This document shows, piece after piece, positions 25,396-34,466 of a stretch of DNA of 64,000 nucleotides. The DNA comes from Vibrio algivorus (GTDB lineage: Bacteria; Pseudomonadota; Gammaproteobacteria; Enterobacterales; Vibrionaceae): contig NZ_AP018679.1 of NCBI RefSeq assembly GCF_002218005.2, forward strand, positions 1 to 64,000, in the 5' to 3' direction. A model generated the notes under the pieces. It was not told where the DNA came from and made no database searches. It worked only from the letters and a program-made list of their open reading frames with translations. The stretch's first letter is position 1. Each line of letters starts with the position of its first letter. The translations under genes were made by a program, and so were the position numbers.

Positions 25396-25806
25396 TTAAG
25401 CACACTTGAAAACTTGTCCTGAAATTGCAGGGTGATAAATCGGTTGGACTACGTTACCAGCAGGATCAGTACAGTGAAAACTACGAGCACCATCAGAGTG
25501 ATCGTGAGGAGTATCGAGCAGCGGAACGCCTTGAGATTGTAAAAACTCATACCACTGTTGTAGTTCTTGTTTGCTATCCACTACAAAGCCAAAATGATCA
25601 AGATTATGATGACCAGCCTCTTGTGGTGATTGGGCCCGTGACAACGATAAATTGTCATTTCCACAGCTTAAGTAAATTAAGTTGTCATTGGCTTGTCGCA
25701 GAATATCCATTCCCATTATTCGATGGTAAAAATCAACACATTCTTCAAAGTTTTTCACCTTTAATGCTAGATGTCTTAATCCATTAAATTTTTTTGGTCT
25801 TTGCAT
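25396..25806 (-). CDS. VOC-family (glyoxalase-like) protein
   Basis: This 136-residue protein has paired beta-alpha-beta-beta-beta modules, with LRHLALKVKNFEECVDFYHRIMGM and HNLDHFGFVVDSKQELQQWYEFL, metal-ligand His positions in LRHLAL and LDHFGF, and the C-terminal FHCTDPAGNVVQPIY. ATG 25806 follows AAGGAGG; a longer frame from 25848 crosses the palindromic operator. VOC proteins are dioxygenases, lyases or resistance proteins. The reaction is unknown. It is divergent to the monooxygenase gene and shares its control region. Confidence 0.85.
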   Translation of the reverse strand: MQRPKKFNGLRHLALKVKNFEECVDFYHRIMGMDILRQANDNLIYLSCGNDNLSLSRAQSPQEAGHHNLDHFGFVVDSKQELQQWYEFLQSQGVPLLDTPHDHSDGARSFHCTDPAGNVVQPIYHPAISGQVFKCA

Positions 25807-25835
25807 ATATCCTCCTTGAAATGACTTTGTATAAT

Positions 25836-25851
25836 TTATTGTATACAATAA
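25836..25851. promoter_or_regulatory. Palindromic operator, lyase locus site 2
   Basis: TTATTGTATACAATAA is a perfect 16-bp palindrome, midway between the VOC and monooxygenase starts. It matches the half-sites of 24418-24436, which implies one regulator for both regions. Confidence 0.75.
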
Positions 25852-25880
25852 AGTGGATTTTGCGAATCAAGGAGGAAGTT

Positions 25881-26180
25881 ATGTTCTGTATTTTTGTAAA
25901 AAATGAAGTAAAAGCTGGATATCGGGAACAATATTTATCAGCAATGAAAGAGAATGCTAAGGCCTCAGTTTTAAATGAGGAAGGTTGTTATGTGTTTGAT
26001 GTGTTGGAAGACCAAACAAATGATCACCATTTTTATATTTATGAAGTGTACCGTGATGAACAAGCCTTAAATGAGCATAAAGAAACGGCGCATTATGCTC
26101 ATAGCCGCAAGTATGTTGCTGATATTGTCGAGCATGTATCTGTTATACGTTGTGACGTTATTGAGAGAAATAGTAAATAA
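25881..26180 (+). CDS. Antibiotic biosynthesis monooxygenase-like (ABM) protein
   Basis: This 99-residue ferredoxin-fold protein of the YgiN/LsrG type has an N-terminal strand FCIFVKNEVKAGYREQYLSAMKENAKASVLNEEGCYVFDV and HHFYIYEVYRDEQALNEHKETAHYA with the conserved E-x-Y and H. The start at 25881 has a strong AAGGAGG site; the upstream frame from 25794 is not needed. Family members are cofactor-free quinol monooxygenases or isomerases of small metabolites. It is followed 15 bases later by ytoQ, so they form an operon. Confidence 0.87.
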   Translation: MFCIFVKNEVKAGYREQYLSAMKENAKASVLNEEGCYVFDVLEDQTNDHHFYIYEVYRDEQALNEHKETAHYAHSRKYVADIVEHVSVIRCDVIERNSK

Positions 26181-26195
26181 AAGTAGAGAGTAATT

Positions 26196-26639
26196 ATGAC
26201 TTGGAATGTTTATTTATCTGGTGAAATACATACAGATTGGCGAGATCAAATTATTAAAGGCTGTGAAAATAAAGGATTGGATATCACATTTAGCTCTGCA
26301 GTGACTGATCATGAAAGTAGTGATGCCGCGGGTGATGGACTAGGGGAGGAATCGAACGCATTTTGGCGAGATCATAAGTCAGCCAAAGTGAACGCCATTC
26401 GAATTCAAAACCAAATTAAGCAATGTGATTTAGCTATTATTCGTTTTGGTGATAAGTACAAACAGTGGAATGCGGCCTTCGATGCGGGTTATTGCGCAGC
26501 GTTGGATAAGCCTTATATTACCTTACACAGTGAAGATATCATTCACCCATTAAAAGAGGTGGATGCTAGTGCACAAGCATGGGCGACAACACCACAACAG
26601 GTGGTAGATATTTTGACGTATTTGCTATTGCAGAAGTAA
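26196..26639 (+). CDS. ytoQ: YtoQ family protein
   Basis: This 147-residue protein starts WNVYLSGEIHTDWRDQI and has the nucleoside 2-deoxyribosyltransferase-like core: residues 45-60 acidic, the IRxQNQIKQCDLAIIRFGDKYKQWNAAFDAGYCAALDKPYI segment. This is the YtoQ family, whose biochemical role is not known. It is cotranscribed with the ABM-like gene and terminates at a good hairpin. Its connection to the neighbouring lyase operon is by position only. Confidence 0.88.
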   Translation: MTWNVYLSGEIHTDWRDQIIKGCENKGLDITFSSAVTDHESSDAAGDGLGEESNAFWRDHKSAKVNAIRIQNQIKQCDLAIIRFGDKYKQWNAAFDAGYCAALDKPYITLHSEDIIHPLKEVDASAQAWATTPQQVVDILTYLLLQK

Positions 26640-26654
26640 GCTGTTGTTCAGATA

Positions 26655-26682
26655 AAAACTCTCGCTGATACGAGAGTTTTAT
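26655..26682. terminator. Bidirectional terminator
   Basis: AAAACTCTCG and CGAGAGTTTT form a 10-bp stem with a 6-base loop between the convergent ytoQ and choV genes. Confidence 0.9.
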
Positions 26683-26707
26683 CTAGTAGGTTGGTTTTAT
26701 CAGCGGT

Positions 26708-27919
26708 TTAAGCGGCATTTGAGCCTTGTTCGAAGCTTTGATAATTACCTAATAAAGCATTATAAAATTCGCTGTCGTTCAATACTCCAACTAGTTTGCC
26801 ATGTTCAACCATTAAAACGGGATGAGAGGTGCGATTTTTGAGTTCAATTGCATCTCGCATACTAATTTCCGGGCTTGCCATTATTAGCATATTAGATTCA
26901 ATCGCTGATAAATCTTGAATTTTTTCCCATTCTACTAGCGTTAATGACTCAGTACTGTTGATGGTTAGGCTCTCTAAACTCGATCCTGAGGTCAGTTTTT
27001 CTATCCAGATACCGGTATTAGCACATAGCTGAATACGGTTATCATCTGATTTAAGATCGTGGGTCGGCTGCATTAAAGATCGACCTTTTAGTACGTTAAG
27101 TGGGTTCGTGTGCGCCACAAAATCTTTAACGTATTGAGTTTTAGGTGCTAAGACGATTTCTTCTGGCGTACCGTGTTGAATCAAACGACCTGATTCCATA
27201 ATCGCAATGTTATTGCCAATCTTGAGGGCTTCATCTAAATCATGGCTGACAAATAAGATGGTTTTATTCAATTTTTTCTGTAGTTCGAGTAACTCATCTT
27301 GTAATTGAGCACGGATTAATGGATCTAATGCTGAAAAGGGTTCATCCATTAATAGGATATCGGTATCCATAGCGAAAGCGCGCGCGAGGCCGACACGTTG
27401 CTGCATACCACCAGATAGCTCGTGTGGATGTTTATCTGCCCATTCCGCTAGGCTCACCATTTCCAATTGTTCTAGTGCTTTTTTACGGCGATCGGATTTG
27501 CTCATTCCTTTCATTTCTAAACCAAAAGCAACGTTATCAAGTACCGTTAACCAAGGCATTAGGGCAAACTTTTGGAATACCATTGAGACTCGATGAGTTC
27601 GCAAATGGCGTAGAGTTGAGTTATCGCAATTGGCGAGATCAACGAGAGTGTCACCATCTTTGATTTCTAATGAACCACGCGAAATAGTATTAAGACCATT
27701 CACTGCGCGTAGTAAGCTAGATTTACCTGATCCTGATAGCCCCATCAGAACACAAATTTCACCTTCTTTAATACTGATATTGACGCCATCGACCCCGACG
27801 ACTTGGCCGGTTTGGTCAATAATATTTTGGCGAGATTCACCTTTGTCGAGCAATTCGATCGCTTTGTTTGGGTTGTCACCAAATATCACATCAAGGTTGT
27901 TAATTGTAATGGCATCCAT
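26708..27919 (-). CDS. choV: Choline ABC transporter ATP-binding protein
   Basis: This 403-residue ProV-like ATPase has Walker A GLSGSGKSS (about residues 59-67), the ABC signature LSGGMQQRVGLARA, Walker B DILLMDEPFSALD and the H-loop FVSHDLDEA. The C-terminal extension (residues 280-395) holds a CBS-like pair, as in osmoregulated QAT transporters. It powers uptake of choline for the adjacent bet genes. It starts two bases after the permease stop, and is last in the operon betI-betB-betA-choX-choW-choV. Confidence 0.93.
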   Translation of the reverse strand: MDAITINNLDVIFGDNPNKAIELLDKGESRQNIIDQTGQVVGVDGVNISIKEGEICVLMGLSGSGKSSLLRAVNGLNTISRGSLEIKDGDTLVDLANCDNSTLRHLRTHRVSMVFQKFALMPWLTVLDNVAFGLEMKGMSKSDRRKKALEQLEMVSLAEWADKHPHELSGGMQQRVGLARAFAMDTDILLMDEPFSALDPLIRAQLQDELLELQKKLNKTILFVSHDLDEALKIGNNIAIMESGRLIQHGTPEEIVLAPKTQYVKDFVAHTNPLNVLKGRSLMQPTHDLKSDDNRIQLCANTGIWIEKLTSGSSLESLTINSTESLTLVEWEKIQDLSAIESNMLIMASPEISMRDAIELKNRTSHPVLMVEHGKLVGVLNDSEFYNALLGNYQSFEQGSNAA

Positions 27920-27921
27920 GA

Positions 27922-28767
27922 TTATCCCTCTTTAGCTTGGTTTGGTGTTTTACATAAACGATCAAGAATGATGGCGACCAGAACAATTGCTAATCCAGCT
28001 TCAAATCCTTGAGAAATATTAACGGTATTTAACGCTCGAATTACCGGTTTACCTAAGCCATCGGCACCAACGAGTGCCGCAACCACGACCATAGAAAGTG
28101 ATAACATAATGCATTGAGTGACGCCGGCCATAATGCTTGGTAGCGCAGCAGGTAACTCGACTTTAAACAAGAGCTTCATTCGGCTGGCACCAAATGCTTT
28201 ACCGGCTTCAACTAGTTCTTCTGGTACTTTAATAATACCTAGATAGGTCAAGCGGATAGGCGCTGCGATAGCAAATATAATGGTCGAAATCAGCCCCGGC
28301 ACGATACCCAACCCAAATAATACTAAGGTTGGGATTAAGTAAACAAAGGTTGGTACAGTTTGCATTAAATCTAAAATAGGTCGCATTAAGGTATATAACC
28401 AAGGGCGATGCGCAGCCATTATGCCTAGTGGGACGCCAATTAATACGGAAATCGTTGTCGCCGCAAAGACGAGGACAAAGGTTTCCAGCATTTCTTGCCA
28501 ATAGCCCATATTTAAAATCAGCAATAGTGAAGCAATGATGAATACCACTAAAGATAATTTACGGTGTAGATACCAAGCCAGTGCAGCGGTTACCACAATA
28601 GGAACCGCTGGTGGTAGCCATTGAAAAACACTGACTAGGCTCATTATGATGGTTTCAAGAAAGATAGAAATTGCATCGAAAAGTGTTGCAGCGTTGATCG
28701 TTAGCCAATCGACAACAATTTCCATCCAATGTCCGAGTGGGATTTTATGATCGGTAATAAAATTCAC
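27922..28767 (-). CDS. choW: Choline ABC transporter permease
   Basis: This 281-residue ProW-like permease has about six or seven membrane segments and the EAA loop (EELVEAGKAFGASRMKLLFKVELPAALPSIMAGV, residues about 185-220) that docks to the ATPase. It acts in the inner membrane with ChoX and ChoV. A small hairpin lies in the 73-base gap before choX, which may tune the ratio of binding protein to permease. Confidence 0.93.
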   Translation of the reverse strand: MNFITDHKIPLGHWMEIVVDWLTINAATLFDAISIFLETIIMSLVSVFQWLPPAVPIVVTAALAWYLHRKLSLVVFIIASLLLILNMGYWQEMLETFVLVFAATTISVLIGVPLGIMAAHRPWLYTLMRPILDLMQTVPTFVYLIPTLVLFGLGIVPGLISTIIFAIAAPIRLTYLGIIKVPEELVEAGKAFGASRMKLLFKVELPAALPSIMAGVTQCIMLSLSMVVVAALVGADGLGKPVIRALNTVNISQGFEAGLAIVLVAIILDRLCKTPNQAKEG

Positions 28768-28840
28768 AGTATTGCCTTATCTGGCGAGCCTACACCCGCC
28801 AGTCCAATTGAAAATATAAAAAGAGTGTTGCGTTTACTAA

Positions 28841-29785
28841 TTACTTAACTGGTTGTTTGAGATAAGCGATCACTGCTGGTGCTGCAGGTTGGCCATCAAG
28901 GGTTTTGACATTTTTAAGCCAAGTTTGGATTTGTTCAGGGTGTTGGTTTAACCATTCACGAGCCGCAATAGCCGGCTTTTTGTTTTGGTTTAGGATCGAA
29001 TTCATGATCTGGTTTTCCATTTCTAGACTGAATTTAAGATCGGTTAATAGGTTGCCGACATTTGGACACTGGGTTAAGTAATCTTGGCGTACGTTAGTGT
29101 GTACGCTAGCCCCACCATAGTTAGGGCCAAAGAAGTCATCGCCACCGGCAAGGTACTTCATCTCAACTTTACTGTTCATCGGGTGTGGAGCCCAACCTAG
29201 GTAAACAATCCATTGGTTACGACGTACCGCACGGGTGACCTGAGAAACCATACCCGCTTCACTAGATTCGACTAAGCGGAAGTCTTTTAGCCCAAATGCA
29301 TCTTGGTCAATCATGCTTTGCAGTAGGCGGTTGCCATCATTACCAGGTTCGATACCGTAAATTCGATCATTAAACTTGTCGGCATTTTTAGCGATATCAG
29401 CAAAGGTTTTCACTCCGGCATCGTACACATACTTAGGTACTGCCAATGTGTATTTTGCGCCTTCTAGATTGGCACGAACGGTTTCCACTTTTCCTGATTC
29501 TCGATATTTCTTGATGTCATTTTCCATCGTTGGCATCCAGTTACCGAGAAAAACATCGATATCGCCATTTGCCATTGAAGAGTAAGTGACAGGAACCGAA
29601 AGTAATTCTGTTTCGGTTTGGTAGCCCATGCCTTGTAATAATTGACTGGTAACGGCTGTGGTTGCTGTGATATCGGTCCAACCAACATCTGAGAAACGTA
29701 CGGTTTCACATTGATTTGCGTAGGCGTTAAAAGTGGCTAGGCTGGTAAGTCCTAACGTAAATAGTGCTGTTTTTTTAAGTGACAT
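28841..29785 (-). CDS. choX: Choline-binding periplasmic protein
   Basis: This 314-residue OpuAC-type binding protein has a signal peptide (MSLKKTALFTLGLTSLATFNAYA) and tryptophans in GWTD, GNWMP and GWAPHPM, consistent with an aromatic cage for a quaternary ammonium. The start at 29785 is preferred because AAGGA lies seven bases before it; ATG 29791, two codons earlier, is possible. It lies between choW and betA in the choline operon. Confidence 0.92.
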   Translation of the reverse strand: MSLKKTALFTLGLTSLATFNAYANQCETVRFSDVGWTDITATTAVTSQLLQGMGYQTETELLSVPVTYSSMANGDIDVFLGNWMPTMENDIKKYRESGKVETVRANLEGAKYTLAVPKYVYDAGVKTFADIAKNADKFNDRIYGIEPGNDGNRLLQSMIDQDAFGLKDFRLVESSEAGMVSQVTRAVRRNQWIVYLGWAPHPMNSKVEMKYLAGGDDFFGPNYGGASVHTNVRQDYLTQCPNVGNLLTDLKFSLEMENQIMNSILNQNKKPAIAAREWLNQHPEQIQTWLKNVKTLDGQPAAPAVIAYLKQPVK

Positions 29786-29818
29786 AATCATTCCTTGTAA
29801 TCAGTGACTTGCTATTAA

Positions 29819-31519
29819 TTATTCGGCCAGTGGTAAAGCGCGTACCGGCTGTTGGCTGCGTTGAGTGTGTTGCCAATTTGGATCAACCCAAACCGCAACA
29901 TTACCGGGAGTTAGTAAAGGTCGGCCTAAGATCATATCCGCGGCACGTTCTGCCACCATAATGGTTGGCGCATTTAAGTTGCCGTTAGGGATCACAGGGA
30001 AAACAGAGGAGTCGACGACTCGTAGGTTGTTAATCCCAAATACGCGGCACTCTTCATCAACGACGGCCATAGGATCATTATTTGCACCCATTTTGCAGGT
30101 ACAGGATGGGTGATAAGCACTTTCTACGTTCTCTTTCACCCATTGATCAATTGCCTGATCGGACTGTTTATCAATACCGGGTTGGATCTCTGTTCCTCGG
30201 AAACTATCCATCGCAGGTTGAGCTAAAATTTCACGAGTGAGGCGAATACAGTCACGCCAATCTTGGCGATCTTGCTCGGTTGAAATGTAATTAAATTCGA
30301 TACTAGGCTTAGCATGAGGGTCATTGGATTCAATGGCGACCCGACCACGGCTTTTAGGCTTATTCGGACCAACATGAACTTGAAAACCATGGCCATCAAA
30401 TGCAGCTTGACCATCATAACGCATGGCAGCAGGTAAGAAATGGTATTGAATATTCGGCCATTTCAATCCTTTACGCGAGCGAATAAAAGCACAAGACTCA
30501 AAGTGATTGGTGGCACCTAAGCCGGTACGTTTTAAGATCCACTCGGTACCAATTAAGCCTTTGCTGACTAAACCAAGCTTGCTATTTAACGTGATAGGCT
30601 GTTTACACTCATATTGAAAGTAAACTTCTAAATGATCTTGCAGGTTTTCACCAACACCAGGTAAGTGGTGTTTTAATTCTACGTTTGCTTGCTTTAATGT
30701 TTTTTGATTACCGATACCTGATAATTGCAACAGTTGCACAGAACCAATAGAGCCGGCACTTGAGATCACTTCTTGCTCCGCATAAACCTGCACTATTTTT
30801 CCTGATTTTTCGTACTCTACACCGCGGGCTGTTTTGCCTTCGAGTATCACTTTATGAGCGATGATTCCGGTTAATAGAGTTAGGTTGGAACGTTTAAGTG
30901 CTCGGCGTAAATAAGCATTAGAAGTAGACGCTCGCACACCACCATCAACCGTCATATGCATAGGGCCAAAGCCTTCTTGCTGGTAGGCGTTGTAGTCTTG
31001 GGTTTCGGGATAGCCAGCTTCTTTTCCTGCATCTATAAATGCTTGGTATAACGGATTACGCTCCATGTTATTACCGTTGCAGGTTCCTACAGGACCGTCG
31101 CCGCCACGATAGTCATTAGCACCTTCGAACCAGCTTTCCGCTTTACGAAAATAAGGTAAACAATTTTGATAATTCCACCCTTGTGCGCCGGATTCTTCCC
31201 ATTGGTCAAAATCACAAGCATGACCACGCACATAGACCATACCGTTAATAGAAGAGCTACCACCAAGTACTTTTCCACGTGGGCAGTGTAGTTGGCGTCC
31301 ATCAAGACCTGATTCTGCTTTGGTTTCAAATTGCCAAGCGTACTTATCACTGTTCATCGGATAAGAAAGTGCGGTGGGCATTTGAATGAAAATGCTTTTA
31401 TCACTGCCACCAGCTTCTAATAGTAAAACGTTATGTTCACCAGATTCGCTAAGTCGATCGGCTAATACACAGCCGGCCGAACCCGCGCCGACGATAATAT
31501 AATCGTAGCGTTGTTGCAT
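29819..31519 (-). CDS. betA: Choline dehydrogenase
   Basis: This 566-residue GMC oxidoreductase has the FAD dinucleotide motif at residues 6-35 (YIIVGAGSAGCVLADRLSE), the GMC signatures around GKVLGGSSSINGMVYVRG and SAGSIGSVQLLQLSGIG, and the C-terminal active site with VESAYHPSCTCKMG and NGNLNAPTIMVAERAAD. It oxidises choline to betaine aldehyde at the membrane and hands it to BetB. Length matches E. coli BetA (556). Confidence 0.97.
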   Translation of the reverse strand: MQQRYDYIIVGAGSAGCVLADRLSESGEHNVLLLEAGGSDKSIFIQMPTALSYPMNSDKYAWQFETKAESGLDGRQLHCPRGKVLGGSSSINGMVYVRGHACDFDQWEESGAQGWNYQNCLPYFRKAESWFEGANDYRGGDGPVGTCNGNNMERNPLYQAFIDAGKEAGYPETQDYNAYQQEGFGPMHMTVDGGVRASTSNAYLRRALKRSNLTLLTGIIAHKVILEGKTARGVEYEKSGKIVQVYAEQEVISSAGSIGSVQLLQLSGIGNQKTLKQANVELKHHLPGVGENLQDHLEVYFQYECKQPITLNSKLGLVSKGLIGTEWILKRTGLGATNHFESCAFIRSRKGLKWPNIQYHFLPAAMRYDGQAAFDGHGFQVHVGPNKPKSRGRVAIESNDPHAKPSIEFNYISTEQDRQDWRDCIRLTREILAQPAMDSFRGTEIQPGIDKQSDQAIDQWVKENVESAYHPSCTCKMGANNDPMAVVDEECRVFGINNLRVVDSSVFPVIPNGNLNAPTIMVAERAADMILGRPLLTPGNVAVWVDPNWQHTQRSQQPVRALPLAE

Positions 31520-31603
31520 AAAATTGATTCTCCGCTTCCGTTTAAGAACGTATCGGTTTAAAGACTCGTGAGTGATTTCTCAACGATAGATAAAACACTC
31601 GCC

Positions 31604-33064
31604 TTATTCATAAGGGCTTTCGAAGTCACCAAGGTGGACAAACACACTTTTGGTTTGCGTATAGTGACGTAGGGTTTCGGTACCATTTTCTCGGCCAATA
31701 CCCGAGTGCTTATAACCGCCAACAGGCATTTCTGCAGGGGAATCTCCCCAAGTATTTATCCAACAAATTCCCGCTTCTAGTTGATGAATAACGCGGTGAG
31801 CACGTGATAGGTTTTGCGTGAACACACCCGCAGCAAGTCCGTAGTCAGTTGCATTGGCGCGAGCGATTACTTCATCTTCATCACTAAAGGGTAGAACAGA
31901 CATAACAGGGCCAAAAATTTCTTGTTGAACATGCGCCATGTCATCTTCACAATCGATAAACACCGTCGGAGCGACAAAGTTACCTTTATCTAATCCATCT
32001 TTGGTCACTTGATGGCCGCCAGTGAGCAATTTAGCGCCACTGTGTTTGGCGGTTTCAATTGCGCCCAGTACTTTGTCTAAATGCTGTTTAGAGATTAATG
32101 CTCCGACTTGAGTGTTGATGTCCATCGGATCACCAACAATCATTTTCTCGGTGCGCTGTTTTAATTGTGTAATGAAATCTTGGTAGATAGATTGATGTAC
32201 AAAGACTCGAGTGCCATTGGTACACACTTCACCTTGAGTATAAAAGTTCGCTACCATGGCAGCAGATACCGCTTGCTCAAGTTTTGCATCGTCAAAGATC
32301 ACTAAAGGTGATTTACCACCTAGCTCCATAGTGACTGATTTCAAAGTCTTGGCACTGTCACCCATGACGGCTTTACCTGTACCTGATTCACCAGTGAAGG
32401 AGACTTTAGCGATATCTGGGTGAGCCGTTAACATTTGACCTGCGCGGTAATCACCTTGGATAACATTAAATACACCATCTGGTACGCCTGCTTCGGTAAA
32501 TATTTCCGCCAGCTTTAAAGCGGAAAGCGGTGTTTCTTCTGAAGGCTTGAAGATCATCGCGTTACCTGCAGCTAGCGCAGGAGCGGATTTCCACATGGCG
32601 ATTTGAATTGGGTAGTTCCAAGCGCCAATACCAGCACAAATGCCTAAAGGTTCACGGCGAGTATAAAAAAATTGTTCATCACTAAGTGGTTGTTGTTCAC
32701 CTTGTAGGCTTGGAACGAGATTGGCGTAATATTCAATCACGTCAGCGCCAGTGGTAATATCGACTTCCAGTGCTTCTTGCAGTGGCTTACCAGTATCACT
32801 TACCTCTAAAGCGGCCAGCTCATCGTTTCGTACTCTAAGGATTTTAACCGCTTTTAATAAAATCCGACTACGCTCTACAGCGCTTATTTGGGACCATATT
32901 TGAAAACCTTGCTTCGCTGATGCTATCGCTTTATTAAGATCATCTTGTGAGGCTTGGCCGATTTCAGCGATCACTTCACCATTGGCAGGATTAATGCTAT
33001 GGAAGGTTTCACCGGATGTTGCGGTAGTTAATTGGCCGTGGATGTATAGAGTTTTTGTGGTCAT
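31604..33064 (-). CDS. betB: Betaine aldehyde dehydrogenase
   Basis: This 486-residue NAD(P)-dependent aldehyde dehydrogenase has the catalytic Glu in VTMELGGKSP and the catalytic Cys in TQGEVCTNGTRVFV, plus the cofactor motif FTGESGTGKAV. It converts betaine aldehyde to the osmoprotectant glycine betaine. Its N-terminus and operon position between betI and betA make the assignment secure. Confidence 0.97.
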   Translation of the reverse strand: MTTKTLYIHGQLTTATSGETFHSINPANGEVIAEIGQASQDDLNKAIASAKQGFQIWSQISAVERSRILLKAVKILRVRNDELAALEVSDTGKPLQEALEVDITTGADVIEYYANLVPSLQGEQQPLSDEQFFYTRREPLGICAGIGAWNYPIQIAMWKSAPALAAGNAMIFKPSEETPLSALKLAEIFTEAGVPDGVFNVIQGDYRAGQMLTAHPDIAKVSFTGESGTGKAVMGDSAKTLKSVTMELGGKSPLVIFDDAKLEQAVSAAMVANFYTQGEVCTNGTRVFVHQSIYQDFITQLKQRTEKMIVGDPMDINTQVGALISKQHLDKVLGAIETAKHSGAKLLTGGHQVTKDGLDKGNFVAPTVFIDCEDDMAHVQQEIFGPVMSVLPFSDEDEVIARANATDYGLAAGVFTQNLSRAHRVIHQLEAGICWINTWGDSPAEMPVGGYKHSGIGRENGTETLRHYTQTKSVFVHLGDFESPYE

Positions 33065-33085
33065 ATAAAAGCCTAATGATGTAAT

Positions 33086-33688
33086 TTAAAGTGAAGATTG
33101 ATTGTAAAAAGCGAGTTGTTTATCGAGGTAGTCATTGATGATTTCTCGCGCTTTTTCGGCATCAATACCCTCTGGATTTAAGGTGCCACGCAACCAAATT
33201 CCATCGATTAGAGATGCAATTCCATGAGCAACTAAACTGGCTTGCTCATCGGGAAGTAGCGCTTTTAATTCAATTCTTAAATGTGAAAGCAAACGCTGCT
33301 CGTTGACACGTTGAAGCCTTTTTAATTGGGCGTCATGCATAGAATAAGACCAGAATGCCAACCATGTTTTTGCTACTTTGTTTTCAGCTTGAAAGCCCTC
33401 AAAGTTAGCATTCACAATGCCAATAATGCGCTGTTGATGAGCATGGTTTGGTAAGCCGCTTAATTTGGTTTTTACCGTGTCGGAGAGCTCTCTTAAAATC
33501 GCTCGCATTGTTTCTTCAAGTAACCCGTGTTTACCGCCGAAATAATGGTTAATGATACCTGTGGATACGCCAGCTTCTTTACTGATGAGCGAAATGCTCG
33601 CACTATGCAAACCCACTCTTTCAATTACCGCCATCGTGGCTTTTACAAGCTGGGGTTTTCTAATATCAGGCATTCCAACTTTAGGCAT
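33086..33688 (-). CDS. betI: TetR-family repressor BetI
   Basis: This 200-residue repressor of the bet operon has a TetR HTH (residues 10-55, RKPQLVKATMAVIERVGLHSASISLISKEAGVSTGIINHYFGGK) and the BetI C-terminal ligand domain. ATG 33688 (MPKVGM) is the family start; a frame from 33730 is longer by 14 residues without a better ribosome site. It is first in the operon. Choline relieves repression in known homologues. Confidence 0.95.
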   Translation of the reverse strand: MPKVGMPDIRKPQLVKATMAVIERVGLHSASISLISKEAGVSTGIINHYFGGKHGLLEETMRAILRELSDTVKTKLSGLPNHAHQQRIIGIVNANFEGFQAENKVAKTWLAFWSYSMHDAQLKRLQRVNEQRLLSHLRIELKALLPDEQASLVAHGIASLIDGIWLRGTLNPEGIDAEKAREIINDYLDKQLAFYNQSSL

Positions 33689-33710
33689 ATTTCGAATCCA
33701 TTTATTTTTT

Positions 33711-33724
33711 ATTGAACGGTTAAT
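33711..33724. promoter_or_regulatory. Candidate BetI operator
   Basis: ATTGAACGGTTAAT is an imperfect palindrome 22 bases upstream of betI. Known BetI sites are ATTGAA/TTCAAT-like palindromes, and the left half fits. The position is right for autorepression, but the right half is weak. Confidence 0.4.
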
Positions 33725-34466
33725 TAACAATAATGCTACACATAAAATGTTTAGACCTCAAATCAATATATTGAGATTTGTTTGCTGGGATTTGTGTTTA
33801 TTGATATAAACTTGTTATTTTTCAGTTAAATAAAGGTTCGTAAAATATTTATTAAAAATAATAATTGTTATGGATGTAATGGTTGTTTTTAAAGCGAAAG
33901 GGAACAAAGAGGGTGAGAGAGCGGTGGATGAGTTGTGGGTTTGTGATTAGTAATGAAGGTTAATACGATTAAACTGTAAGAGAGCACAAATAACTCCCTC
34001 CCTTTACCAGTGAAAAATACTTGGCATTCAGATTTACAGCCAAGGGAGGGGGGGAGGGTTGGTGTGTGGAGCTTATTTATTATGCCCCAAACTGAGTTAG
34101 CCAGTAACCCTACAAGGGCTACAATGATATGTTCTATCATGCTAAATGTTGCCAATTCTGCATGGTTTGAAATTAGAATAATTGGATGTTTAGTTAGAAA
34201 ACTAGGCATGCATGAAGCAGAGATACAACTCCGTTATCGCTTAGTTTCATATACTGAGTAAATCCACCGCTCTTCATCATGAGTTGGTTTTGGTGAATTA
34301 TACGGATTATTTCCGTATTTTATGCCGAGTAAGCATGAGGTAAGTCCTACTTTATTAATAAACTTAGTTATTTAGTTTGTTGAATGAAAAAACGAATGGA
34401 ATGATAGACGGAAAGGCCATATGGTTTTTTCCGTATGTTAAATTGTTAGTTGCACAGGGAGGTATC
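33725..34466. other. Long intergenic region
   Basis: It contains the bet promoter side, a C/G-rich inverted repeat (33993-34004 with 34042-34055) and otherwise AT-rich sequence. Two overlapping short frames on opposite strands lack ribosome sites and recognisable sequence and are not called as genes. Confidence 0.5.
33993..34056. repeat. C/G-rich inverted repeat
   Basis: ACTCCCTCCCTT (33993-34004) faces AAGGGAGGGGGGAG (34042-34055) across 37 bases. Its make-up resembles the DUF559-linked palindromes at 15906-16628, but no nuclease gene is next to it. Confidence 0.5.

Noticed and set aside
33889..34261. Two overlapping frames on opposite strands (106 and 83 residues)
   Set aside because: No ribosome site, no recognisable sequence, and they run through the C/G-rich inverted repeat.
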